Shown piece after piece: positions 25,701-31,147 of a stretch of DNA of 31,147 nt. Made by a program: the position numbers and the translations under genes. Within the stretch, counting starts at the first letter, position 1, and the number at the start of each line of letters is the position of its first letter. Location: positions 1-31,147 of the IMG/VR virus record IMGVR_UViG_3300017757_000068; one strand, 5' to 3'. The stretch is from a virus. Under the pieces are notes generated by a model that ran no database searches, had not been told where the DNA came from, and was given only the letters and a program-made list of their open reading frames with translations.

Positions 25701-26889
25701 GGTGTTCCCGTTCGTTCGTACTCCTACCAATCTTCTAAAGATGGGCTTTGAGCGAACTGCTCTCGGTGGTGTTGCTTCCTTCATGCGTGAAGGGCTCCAC
25801 GGCAAAGTTCTCGAAGGTTATCGGGAAATCATGACAAAGGGTACAAAGCGTGAGCAAGCACAACTTAAAGGCAAGATGGCTACCGCAACTGCTACCAGCG
25901 CAGCTCTGATGACTTATATCTCAGCCAACGGAGCGTTTATGAGTGGTGGTGGACCTAGAAACCGTGATGAGCGAGAAGCACTCAAGCTCGAAGGCTGGCA
26001 ACCCTACTCCATCAAAATTGGAGACAAGTGGGTAAGCTACCGTCGTCTTGACCCTATCTCTACAACACTCGGTATTCTTTCCGACATCGCTGAGATTCCT
26101 AAATACTATGACGTTGATGCTGATACCGCTGAAGGTCTGTTCACCTTGATCTCCGTAGCATTCATGAACAACATCACGCAGCAATCGTTTGTCCAAGGTG
26201 TTGATGATCTGTTCAAGGTTGTTAGTGACCCTGTAACTTACGGACCTCGCTTCCTTGGTAACATCGCTGGTGGTTTCGTTCCAAATACTTTGAACTGGTC
26301 TCAGAACTTTCAAGAAGACAGAATGCTTCGGGAGACTCGGTCAATCTTTGACCACGTACTTGCTCGTGTTCCTTCAGGTGCAAAATCCCTGCCCCCTCGT
26401 CGTAACTTCCTTGGAGAAGCTCAAATTATCAACGAAGGTGGAACGATGCTTAATGCATTTAACCCGCTATACACTTCGTCAGTAAAAGAGACTCCTCTAA
26501 ATTCAGAAGTAGCTAGAATGCTTCACGGCTTCTCAATGCCCGACAGTAAGATAGGTGGTGCTGATAACTTGGACTTAAAGAGGATGCGTACTGAATCAGG
26601 ACAGGATGCCTATGACCGCTACCTTGAATTATCAGGGACAGTTAAGCTTGGTGATAAAACACTTCGAGAGCAACTTTCAGCTCTTGTTGAAAACCCTCAA
26701 TATCAAATGATGCCTGATGATGATATAGCTGATGAGACAGGTTTAAGAAACCCCCGTGTCCGTGCGATGTCTAGAATTATCCGTCATTATCGGTTATCTG
26801 CTCGTCACCAACTTTATAATGAAATGCCTCAACTCCGTCAGGCTATCGCCAGTAACGATGCTCAACGTAAACAATACCTCAACCAATAG
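22705..26889 (+). CDS. gp16 (T7-like): internal virion protein, gp16-like, with SAP-like motif
   Basis: 1394 aa (T7 gp16: 1318), the largest core protein and main part of the ejection channel. The N-terminus has no transglycosylase signature, unlike T7 gp16. It begins with an acidic linker and hydrophobic helices (ILADLAMAPLRGVEGVAHGL, FVEGLTQFLVPFFPLKAAMK). A charged low-complexity tract spans about residues 255-340. Residues 343-377 (EDMSYKEIQALAKELGVNAK and RIELESRIEEHY) look like a SAP nucleic-acid-binding helix pair. Further on are FVRTPTNLLKMGFERTALGG, DKWVSYRRLDPISTTLG and PRFLGNIAGGFVPNTLNW, typical of the C-terminal half of gp16 in marine podophages. Confidence 0.9.
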   Translation: MNLFKNPNEIAQGLGQGLFRGPNSPQEQQLADPFSDIARQSSVEEEEDGPSILADLAMAPLRGVEGVAHGLYNLADTISFDALPDWADDKRVLGRSQTMAGGFVEGLTQFLVPFFPLKAAMKVGKIGRAFAKLGTKRSDIARDVLAGSAVDFAAFDGQEERLSNLLNLSPVLKNQVTEYLAADEDDAELEGRIKNTLEGLMIEGGMRGAFGVLGAAFSGIKAVKLRQKKLAQGKTPEQAAKEAVNESGLEDVDYSEMDFVPVDETKVPEPESRAEPVTTKADDDLEANLKLEQKLKDAEADPDEPRLSSKEDGEAPDRPTTEEGVELDAQQAAARNVDPQNLEDMSYKEIQALAKELGVNAKGKRIELESRIEEHYKQSQQANIASVGEDGQLDFLGGRADGERKPIQLTEDYKATKDNQGKTQRTPTEDQGSGDQGHFKFFHDEKFLDDNADYTEGWTGKKTFTESKLTSIEKTVLQLVKQLAPTAGDRGGEQALMGSIRNVANQGGLMMVAKALAINIKNGAKETPASFEEILKEAKEIADEMGLHRTEHDHLAKIVQAERSGEGSVDALQTLRANQQALRTLNRSLGNQLRDKAAEMYELKKNGGKKGDPDYHVLETELLTILDKHRASQQIWSLYGRETSKVMLQRRALYVGSSPYNRRLGLSGQQVLNGADRMHYKKKQIGSMTTDELVDKIRAAPNGDSIFKILNKTTEATEGSKMMRMTLEYWMNSLLSSPITQMVNVLGAAGIYHMKAAEGVMGAALNGDTETMKSIAHNLYKMESIKEAWAHAVIALKSDDAVLAPDARTYDDSAERSHAISSDREDAFGGAINWLGTLVRTPSRALLAGDEFFKQLNYRFFVRSEVMADSLRKGEPMEKAIIKAEQAMEAAVTKGGTAMNERALGMEVYKQVQKQDDQRAETGQARMTPEEFDQTIREVFETQAYRVRDSRLNMENADPRYRTTDAALDYAKVATATKDIPQVQEPLARLAHWFPPAKMVFPFVRTPTNLLKMGFERTALGGVASFMREGLHGKVLEGYREIMTKGTKREQAQLKGKMATATATSAALMTYISANGAFMSGGGPRNRDEREALKLEGWQPYSIKIGDKWVSYRRLDPISTTLGILSDIAEIPKYYDVDADTAEGLFTLISVAFMNNITQQSFVQGVDDLFKVVSDPVTYGPRFLGNIAGGFVPNTLNWSQNFQEDRMLRETRSIFDHVLARVPSGAKSLPPRRNFLGEAQIINEGGTMLNAFNPLYTSSVKETPLNSEVARMLHGFSMPDSKIGGADNLDLKRMRTESGQDAYDRYLELSGTVKLGDKTLREQLSALVENPQYQMMPDDDIADETGLRNPRVRAMSRIIRHYRLSARHQLYNEMPQLRQAIASNDAQRKQYLNQ

Positions 26890-26893
26890 AATA

Positions 26894-27055
26894 ATGTCCT
26901 CTGATCATACGACTTCTTTCGTGGGCGTAGCTGGGCTTCTAGGTACGCTCACCCTTGAACATGTTAACTCCTCAATCGCAATCCTTGTAGGTATCGCTAC
27001 CTTAATTTGGCTAGTGATTAAAATATGGAAGGAGTTCAAAGGAAATGACGATTGA
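26894..27055 (+). CDS. small one-helix membrane protein, holin candidate
   Basis: 53 aa. A short hydrophobic N-terminal part (FVGVAGLLGTLTL) is followed by one strong membrane helix at about 27-45 (SSIAILVGIATLIWLVIKIW) and a charged C-terminus (KEFKGNDD). ATG 26894 begins four bases after the gp16 stop; the longer frame from 26756 runs inside gp16. Position just before the terminase block parallels T7 gp17.5, a class II holin. Role is inferred from topology and synteny. Confidence 0.7.
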   Translation: MSSDHTTSFVGVAGLLGTLTLEHVNSSIAILVGIATLIWLVIKIWKEFKGNDD

Positions 27056-27197
27056 TTGGTTAGCTAGTCTTACTCCACTAGCAATCGCCCTTATTACTCT
27101 CGTGGTTGTGTTGTCAAAAATGCACTACAGCATCGAGAGCATAGGCGAAAAAGTAAAAATCCTTTTTGATTTTCATAACAAAAGAAACGATAAATGA
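27045..27197 (+). CDS. small membrane protein, possible holin partner or spanin-like
   Basis: 50 aa. N-terminal membrane helix at about 6-24 (LASLTPLAIALITLVVVLS), then a soluble amphipathic charged tail (HYSIESIGEKVKILFDFHNK). It overlaps the preceding gene by 11 bp, the next by 4 bp (ATGA), and has AAGGAG about 10 bases upstream, a better ribosome site than most here. N-in/C-out single-helix topology would fit an inner-membrane spanin or an accessory holin; no proof either way. Confidence 0.7.
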   Translation: MTIDWLASLTPLAIALITLVVVLSKMHYSIESIGEKVKILFDFHNKRNDK

Positions 27198-27421
27198 CTG
27201 AAAAATCCCAAAAACTTGACCTATTACAGGATATTCTTATTGACGAGTTCATAGAACGCATCAAATCTGGCGAAGCAACCCCAAGTGATTTGAACGCTGC
27301 TAGACAGATGCTTAAGGATAATGGAGTCCAATGTCAGGTCTCCGATGCTAATCCAGCGTCTGATTTGATGTCTCTCCTTCCTTTTGAAGACACCGTAACC
27401 TCTAACGCAGCACAAATATGA
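27194..27421 (+). CDS. gp18 (T7-like): small terminase subunit
   Basis: 75 aa (T7 gp18: 89). Helical, acidic; contains LDLLQDILIDEFIERIKSGE and SDLNAARQMLKDNGVQ, the usual pattern for small terminase subunits of T7-like marine phages. It recognises concatemer DNA and regulates the large subunit. It overlaps the genes on both sides by 4 bp and lies one gene upstream of terL. The identification rests on this helix pattern and position. Confidence 0.85.
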   Translation: MTEKSQKLDLLQDILIDEFIERIKSGEATPSDLNAARQMLKDNGVQCQVSDANPASDLMSLLPFEDTVTSNAAQI

Positions 27422-27642
27422 GCCGAAACTACCGACAAGAGTATCAAAGATACCACGCGAAGCCTGAGCAACGGCAGCGACGCTCAAGCCGAAATAAAGC
27501 TAGAAGGAAAGCTCTGAGCCTTTACGGTTCAGCAGCGATTGCTGGAAAGGATGTTGATCACCGCGATAGGAATGCGATGAACAACTCTAGACACAATCTT
27601 CGTATTCAGTCTCGAAAGGCAAATCGGGGCAGAAATAAGTAG
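27418..27642 (+). CDS. HNH-like mini-protein beside terminase
   Basis: 74 aa, very basic. The N-terminal half is Arg/Gln-rich (RQEYQRYHAKPEQRQRRSSR). Residues about 44-65 have GKDVDHRDRNAMNNSRHNLR, which resembles the core of an HNH nuclease (D-H...N..NN...NL), but there are no zinc-binding Cys residues and little room for the final helix. HNH proteins beside terminases can help large-terminase cleavage in other phages. T7 has 18.5 (Rz) here, so the position has been replaced. Nuclease activity is not shown. Confidence 0.7.
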   Translation: MSRNYRQEYQRYHAKPEQRQRRSSRNKARRKALSLYGSAAIAGKDVDHRDRNAMNNSRHNLRIQSRKANRGRNK

Positions 27643-27661
27643 AACCCGTTATAAATCACCT

Positions 27662-29344
27662 GTGAATGACTCTCAAAAGCTTAAAGACTTTAGAAATTTC
27701 CTGTTTCTCGTCTGGAAACATTTAAACCTCCCTGATCCAACACCAATACAATATGACATCTCAGAATACATGCAGTACGGACCAAAAAGAGCAGTTGTTG
27801 AGGGCTTTCGAGGCGTCGGAAAATCTTGGATTTGCTCTGCATTCGTTGTTCACCAACTCTACCTCGATCCAACAAAAAATATCCTTGTTGTCAGTGCTTC
27901 GAAGACACGAGCGGACGATTTCTCTACTTTCACACTACGTCTCATCCATGAAATTCCCTTCCTCGAACACCTCAAACCCCACCACGACAAGCAGCGATTC
28001 TCCAAAATCTCTTTCGATGTCGGACCTGCTCCAGCCTCCCACGCCCCCTCCGTCAAATCGTTGGGGATCACATCTCAATTAACGGGTTCTCGTGCTGATT
28101 TAATCGTTGGGGATGACGTTGAAGTCCCTACGAACTCCGCTACGCAGACCATGCGTGAGAAGCTCTCAGAGCAGATAAAAGAGTTCGACAGTATTTTAAA
28201 ACCTCTTGATGACTCTAAGGTCATCTTCCTTGGCACTCCACAGTGTGAAGATACGGTATACGCTAAGCTCACTGAGAGGGGCTACAAGCCTCGTATATGG
28301 ACGGGGAGGTATGTTACCCCTAAAAGTAACGAGCAACGCTATGACGGGGCTGTGAGCCCTATCTGTGTCGATCTGGATAAGGCGGGTAAGTCTACAGAAT
28401 CCACGCGCTTCAGTGACATTGATTTAGACGAACGAGAAGTGTCCTACGGGCGCTCTGGTTTCACCATGCAATTCATGCTTGATCCTCGTCTCTCTGACAT
28501 GGACAGGTTTCCTCTCAAGGTTAACGAGCTTGTTGTCATGGATTGTGACGATAATACCGCCCCTGAGAAGATTGTATGGGCTCAAGACCCTCAACTGGAG
28601 TGGGACTCCTCCCTACCTAACGTAGGATTTAGCGGAGATCGATTTCATAGACCTTTTAAAACCATCGGAGATAACATCCCATACACAGGCTCTGTTATGT
28701 CCATTGACCCTTCTGGACGAGGTAAAGATGAAACCTCTTGGGCTATCGTTAAGATGCTCAACGGCTTCCTTTACGTTGTAGACGCTGGAGGTATGCAAGG
28801 AGGGTACGGAGAGGACGTCCTGAAGTCTCTGGCTGTTCGAGCAGCTAAACACAAGGTCAACTACATCGTGGTTGAATCTAACTTCGGAGACGGAATGTTC
28901 TCAGAGCTCTTTAAGCCCATCCTACAACGCATACACCCTACAACAGTCGAAGAAGTTCGTCACCACGTCCAAAAAGAGAAGCGTATCGTCGATACTCTTG
29001 AACCGATCATGAACCAACATCGGCTCATCTTTGACCCCAGCGTGATTAGAGATGACTATAAAAGTGCTCAGGGCTACCCCAGTGAGTCCGTCCTCAAGTA
29101 TCAACTCATCTACCAGATGAGCCGTATCACCAGAGAACGAGGTGCAATCACTCACGATGACCGTTTAGATGCCCTCTCAATGGCTGTTAACTATTGGGTT
29201 GAACAGATGGCTCAAGATGCTGACAGAGCAATGGTAGATAGAAAAGAGGGAATGATAACAGAAGAACTCAACAAGTTCATGGATAGCTATTACAAGACCA
29301 ACGGTGCTAACGGTCCATCTCCAATGGTCTGGAATGAAGTTTAA
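27662..29344 (+). CDS. gp19 (T7-like): large terminase subunit
   Basis: 560 aa (T7: 586). Packaging ATPase and nuclease. Walker A GFRGVGKS (48-55), ILVVSASKTRADDF, GITSQLTGSRADLIVGDDVE (Walker B), KVIFLGTPQ (motif III/coupling), and RNase H-type nuclease with SIDPSGRGKDETSWA, VVESNFGDGMFSE and ITHDDRLDALSMA holding the catalytic acids. The start is GTG 27662, since no ATG lies near the beginning and MNDSQKLKDFRNFLFLVWK matches the T7 N-terminal helix. No Shine-Dalgarno site is evident. The gene is followed by a hairpin-rich noncoding stretch. Confidence 0.97.
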   Translation: MNDSQKLKDFRNFLFLVWKHLNLPDPTPIQYDISEYMQYGPKRAVVEGFRGVGKSWICSAFVVHQLYLDPTKNILVVSASKTRADDFSTFTLRLIHEIPFLEHLKPHHDKQRFSKISFDVGPAPASHAPSVKSLGITSQLTGSRADLIVGDDVEVPTNSATQTMREKLSEQIKEFDSILKPLDDSKVIFLGTPQCEDTVYAKLTERGYKPRIWTGRYVTPKSNEQRYDGAVSPICVDLDKAGKSTESTRFSDIDLDEREVSYGRSGFTMQFMLDPRLSDMDRFPLKVNELVVMDCDDNTAPEKIVWAQDPQLEWDSSLPNVGFSGDRFHRPFKTIGDNIPYTGSVMSIDPSGRGKDETSWAIVKMLNGFLYVVDAGGMQGGYGEDVLKSLAVRAAKHKVNYIVVESNFGDGMFSELFKPILQRIHPTTVEEVRHHVQKEKRIVDTLEPIMNQHRLIFDPSVIRDDYKSAQGYPSESVLKYQLIYQMSRITRERGAITHDDRLDALSMAVNYWVEQMAQDADRAMVDRKEGMITEELNKFMDSYYKTNGANGPSPMVWNEV

Positions 29345-29387
29345 CGGGTGCGTCCGTGCTGCGTAGCAGCCAGCACAACGGGTTAAT

Positions 29388-29425
29388 AACTGATCATACT
29401 TAGATAAGCTTATCTGGTATCAGTT
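29388..29425. repeat. long imperfect inverted repeat with 14-bp palindrome core
   Basis: AACTGAT at 29388-29394 pairs with ATCAGTT at 29419-29425; inside them is the perfect palindrome AGATAAGCTTATCT at 29402-29415. The symmetry works on both strands, so it could be a DNA-binding site as well as an RNA hairpin. Confidence 0.85.
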
Positions 29426-29444
29426 CTTAGCTTTATTTAAGCTT

Positions 29445-29516
29445 AGAGTTAATATGGTGGTTTATAAGGTAATAAAGAACCATACTCTTAAAGCCAGAAG
29501 ATAGTCTTCTTAGAGT
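29445..29516 (+). repeat. mutually exclusive hairpins sharing ACTCT
   Basis: AGAGT (29445-29449) and ATGGT (29454-29458) can pair with ACTCT (29484-29488) and ACCAT (29479-29483), with TTTAT/ATAAA inside. The same ACTCT can instead pair with AGAGT at 29512-29516, closing the AGAAGA-tag-TCTTCT stem. The two folds compete for one segment. Confidence 0.65.
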
Positions 29517-29591
29517 TATATAGCTTTCTCGCTAAGAACTTATAAGTTATTTTAAAGGGGCTCAAACCCCTGTCAAGCCCAATATTCAAAT

Positions 29592-29828
29592 ATGTCGTTA
29601 GAAAAGATCGAAGATGCCTTAGCAATTATCGGAGAACATTGTGAGCACTATACGTTAATTGCGGTTCTTCCAGAGTATCCTGCGGAAGTTCAGCTTAGGT
29701 ATAGTTCCCCGTTCATCGTAGAGGGACTTACAACGGAAGCTCAAAGGCTTTTAGAGCAAGAGTATAGCTTTGATACCGAGATTGAATACGTCTGGGAAGA
29801 CGACGAGGACGAAGAAGAAGAACTTTAG
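29592..29828 (+). CDS. hypothetical acidic protein, isolated cistron
   Basis: 78 aa, unrecognised. Begins MSLEKIEDALAIIGEHCEHY, has a short beta-like core (TLIAVLPEYPAEVQLRYSS) and a very acidic end (WEDDEDEEEEL). No membrane segment. Unlike the other genes it is isolated: the hairpin-rich region lies upstream and an inverted repeat plus strong terminator lie downstream. Strong acidity could suit a DNA-mimic or host-interacting accessory protein, but this is speculation. Confidence 0.65.
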   Translation: MSLEKIEDALAIIGEHCEHYTLIAVLPEYPAEVQLRYSSPFIVEGLTTEAQRLLEQEYSFDTEIEYVWEDDEDEEEEL

Positions 29829-29942
29829 ATTTTCGTTACTTTTCTTGCTTGACTTGATGTCCAGAATGCGTGGACTTACCTACATAAAATTTTAGTGTTG
29901 TTCGTTATCTAATGTGTGTGATAACAAATACGTGTGAAAGTC
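29829..29942 (+). promoter_or_regulatory. noncoding region with GTTATC/GATAAC inverted repeat
   Basis: Leader between the acidic ORF and the terminator. A perfect inverted repeat GTTATC-(10 nt)-GATAAC spans 29904-29925 and could be an operator half-site pair or an RNA hairpin. A TTGACT at 29849-29854 resembles a -35 box but has no -10 at proper spacing. No T7-like promoter was recognised. Confidence 0.4.
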
Positions 29943-29984
29943 GGGGTTACTTCTAAGTGGTTTAGGAGTAGCCCTCTTTTTTTT
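29943..29984 (+). terminator. strong rho-independent terminator upstream of tail fibre
   Basis: Stem GGG/CCC plus TACTTCTAA/TTAGGAGTA (one T-G wobble), loop GTGGT, then CTTTTTTTT with eight T. It ends 30 bases before the tail-fibre ATG and falls inside the open frame that extends upstream of that gene, which argues against the upstream GTG (29934) being the real start. Confidence 0.92.
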
Positions 29985-30014
29985 AATAATAAACAAATAA
30001 ACCCCCTTATATTC

Positions 30015-30923
30015 ATGGCTGTTAGCTACCAACAATATACTTATCCTACCCCAACAATCTTTACGATAGGCTTTAACTACCTATCGATTGATGATGTGAA
30101 AGCGCAGGTCTACGACGGTTCAGCTTGGGTAGGGTGGTCAGTGCTTAGTCGTAACGCCTATAACAAAACGGTTACAATTGCCGATGCAAGTAGTTATCAA
30201 GCTCTTCGTCTTTACAGAAGCACATCGACAACAAATTTAGTAGACTTCCAAAGTGGTTCTAGGTTGTCTGAACACGACCTAGATACAGCTTATCAACAAT
30301 GTCTCTTTGCAACTCAAGAGGTTGTAGAGAATGCTTCTAATCAGGTAGTAGCTTCAGGCGCACAAGGAAACGTTGGACTCACTGGAGCTGATGGACCAAC
30401 AGGACCAACAGGACCAGCAGGAGCTGACAGTACAATTGCTGGACCAACAGGAGCAACAGGACCAACTGGAGCAACAGGACCCGCAGGACCAGTAGGAACA
30501 ACGGGAGCAGTAGGACCAGCAGGACCAGCAGGAGCAGCAGGAGCTGATGGAGTTGATGGAGTTGATGGAGTTGATGGAGTTGATGGAGCTGGGACTGGAG
30601 TCTTAAGTTCTGAATTTGAAAGCTCTGAAATTACTATACCAAGCTCAAGTGGGTTTGTAACAGCTGCACATGGATTGGGTTCTATTCCAAAATCATACTC
30701 GGCTTGCTTGCGATGCAAAACGGTAGAATATGGTTATTCTGTAGGAGATGAAATTAATTTATCAATACGTAATTCTTACGCAACATCGACCCATGTCAGT
30801 TTTCATACGGAGAACTATAGTGGCAGCACTCCCGCCTTTAGCATTTACGAGAAAGATACGGAAGTATCAGGCTCCAACATAACAAATTCTTACTGGAAAA
30901 TAGTCTTCCGAGCCTTTGTATAA
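30015..30923 (+). CDS. gp17 (T7-like N-terminus): tail fibre with T7-type attachment domain and collagen-like shaft
   Basis: 302 aa, short beside T7 gp17 (553). Residues 1-110 match the T7 tail-fibre attachment domain: [40 protein letters not shown] and [18 protein letters not shown]. Residues 115-193 hold about 25 Gly-X-Y triplets, interrupted once by STIA, forming a collagen-like shaft. Residues 194-302 form a compact beta-type tip ([29 protein letters not shown]) for receptor contact. ATG 30015 is supported by the motif position after MAVSYQQ. The gene lies after terL and a terminator rather than between gp16 and terS as in T7. Another tip or spike protein might be bound by it. Confidence 0.92.
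   Translation: MAVSYQQYTYPTPTIFTIGFNYLSIDDVKAQVYDGSAWVGWSVLSRNAYNKTVTIADASSYQALRLYRSTSTTNLVDFQSGSRLSEHDLDTAYQQCLFATQEVVENASNQVVASGAQGNVGLTGADGPTGPTGPAGADSTIAGPTGATGPTGATGPAGPVGTTGAVGPAGPAGAAGADGVDGVDGVDGVDGAGTGVLSSEFESSEITIPSSSGFVTAAHGLGSIPKSYSACLRCKTVEYGYSVGDEINLSIRNSYATSTHVSFHTENYSGSTPAFSIYEKDTEVSGSNITNSYWKIVFRAFV
30357..30593 (+). repeat. collagen-like Gly-X-Y array
   Basis: Eight triplets, the four-residue break STIA, then seventeen triplets ([30 protein letters not shown]). Within it, 30546-30587 is a near-perfect 9-bp tandem repeat (unit GATGGAGTT), giving GVD four times, which is prone to slippage. Confidence 0.95.
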
Positions 30924-30928
30924 ACTTT

Positions 30929-30960
30929 AACCCTTCCTGTGGATAATGGGGGTTGGTTTT
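30929..30960 (+). terminator. terminator-like hairpin after tail fibre
   Basis: AACCC (30929-30933) and CC (30936-30937) pair with GG (30048 region read as 30948-30949) and GGGTT (30950-30954), leaving a TT bulge, followed by GGTTTT. The tract has only four T, so it is weaker than the other two terminators. Confidence 0.6.
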
Positions 30961-30980
30961 GGTGCAAAAATATGTTTAGT

Positions 30981-31063
30981 CAATACGATATGAAGCACCG
31001 CGACTTACCCCCATGCCCACTATCACAACTGTTGCACATATCGTAGAAAAGTTTGTCGTATTG
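30981..31063. repeat. overlapping inverted repeats
   Basis: CAATACGATATG (30981-30992) contains two overlapping arms: TACGATATG (30984-30992) is the exact reverse complement of CATATCGTA at 31037-31045, and CAATACGA (30981-30988) of TCGTATTG at 31056-31063. Only one partner can be used at a time. Confidence 0.8.
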
Positions 31064-31147
31064 TCTCCGATTCGTCACGACCCTTCTCAAACTCCCGTAA
31101 ATACTCGCAAGGATTAGGACACTCTATCCTATTCCTAGCTGTCGCCA
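31023..31147 (-). CDS. possible 3' end of a minus-strand gene
   Basis: An open frame runs in from the right edge on the minus strand and stops at 31023-31025, giving about 40 residues, including RNRIECPNPCEYLREFEKG and SETIRQTFLRYVQQL. The composition (Glu, Arg, Leu, two Cys) looks protein-like, and it would converge on the tail-fibre gene, against the direction of every other gene. A + strand frame, ATG 31013 to a stop at about 31117 (34 aa), overlaps it. Forty codons without a stop can arise by chance, so this is only a candidate. Confidence 0.25.
   Translation of the reverse strand, partial: ATARNRIECPNPCEYLREFEKGRDESETIRQTFLRYVQQL

Larger units (their letters stand above)
29345..29591 (+). 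other. hairpin-rich noncoding region
   Basis: 247 bp with no plausible gene. From left to right: GCTGC-gta-GCAGC (29358-29370) inside GTGCTG/CAGCAC (29356-29376), flanked by the direct repeat AACGGGT; an imperfect inverted repeat centred on the 14-bp palindrome AGATAAGCTTATCT; CTTAGCTT-tattt-AAGCTTAG (29426-29446); a long stem at 29445-29488; AGAAGA-tag-TCTTCT (29496-29510); TAGC-tttctc-GCTA (29521-29534) inside AGTT/AACT; the palindrome AACTTATAAGTT (29537-29548); and GGGG-ctcaaa-CCCC (29557-29570). Either a structured RNA, a processing region after terL, or a replication/packaging site. Confidence 0.7.

Noticed and set aside
29849-29890. Host sigma-70 promoter with TTGACT
   Set aside because: The nearest TA-rich -10 candidate is about 26 bases away, beyond usable spacing.
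30357-30593. CRISPR-like or minisatellite array
   Set aside because: The repeats are in-frame Gly-X-Y codons of the tail fibre; there are no spacers.
30341-30718. Minus-strand ORF of 125 codons opposite the tail fibre
   Set aside because: It is the complement of the collagen repeat, Pro/Ala/Thr/Ser-rich only because of Gly-X-Y codons.
31109-31147. tRNA 3' end or attachment site at the right edge, because the window ends in GTCGCCA
   Set aside because: No T-arm with GTTCGA, no acceptor partner and no cloverleaf could be built on either strand.

Overview
The window is most of a T7-like podophage genome (Autographivirales type, probably marine). All confident genes lie on the + strand and follow the T7 class II and class III gene order: single-subunit RNA polymerase, SSB, endonuclease I, primase-helicase, DNA polymerase, exonuclease, portal, scaffold, capsid, tail tubes, internal core proteins and terminase. 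The left edge cuts into the RNA polymerase gene, so the early region and any lysogeny or integration genes are outside the window. Base composition looks moderate, mid-40s % G+C by eye. Recognition of T7 homologues rests on recalled family sequences and motifs; no search was run. The host cannot be fixed. Gene content resembles phages of marine alphaproteobacteria or cyanobacteria, but no photosynthesis or nucleotide reductase genes are seen.

Layout. 1-7139: RNAP (5' truncated), gp2.5 SSB, gp3 endonuclease I, gp4 primase-helicase, gp5 DNA polymerase, gp6 exonuclease, packed with short overlaps. 7124-7993: a DUF5664 (MazZ-like) dATP/dGTP pyrophosphohydrolase and two small unknowns. 8000-10010: a gp7.3-like protein, a 517-aa LamG/ConA-like structural protein with a duplicated N-terminal domain, and a small acidic protein. 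10014-14617: portal, scaffold, a membrane protein, an SLT/lysozyme-like protein, a 155-bp gap with hairpins, and the major capsid gene. A strong terminator follows the capsid gene. 14672-15238: three tiny, very basic proteins. 15243-26889: gp11, gp12 (split by an inserted domain into two ORFs), gp13, gp14, gp15 and gp16. 26894-29344: two one-helix membrane proteins, small terminase, an HNH-like mini-protein, large terminase. 29345-29591: noncoding DNA densely packed with inverted repeats. 29592-29828: an isolated small acidic ORF. A second strong terminator follows, then a collagen-repeat tail fibre at 30015-30923, downstream of terL rather than between gp16 and terS as in T7. 30924-31147: a terminator-like hairpin, overlapping inverted repeats and a possible minus-strand gene end.

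How it works together. The phage RNAP would transcribe the window rightward. gp2.5, gp4 and gp5 replicate the DNA. gp3 and gp6 degrade host DNA and process ends, with the DUF5664 enzyme possibly adjusting dNTP pools. gp8, gp9 and gp10 build the procapsid, gp18 and gp19 package DNA, and gp11, gp12 and gp17 form the tail. gp13-gp16 form the ejectable core. Lysis genes are probably spread over two loci, 12296-13436 and 26894-27197.

The most notable departures from T7 are the split gp12 with a domain insertion, the hairpin-rich block after terL, and the apparent separation of a transglycosylase-like domain from gp16.
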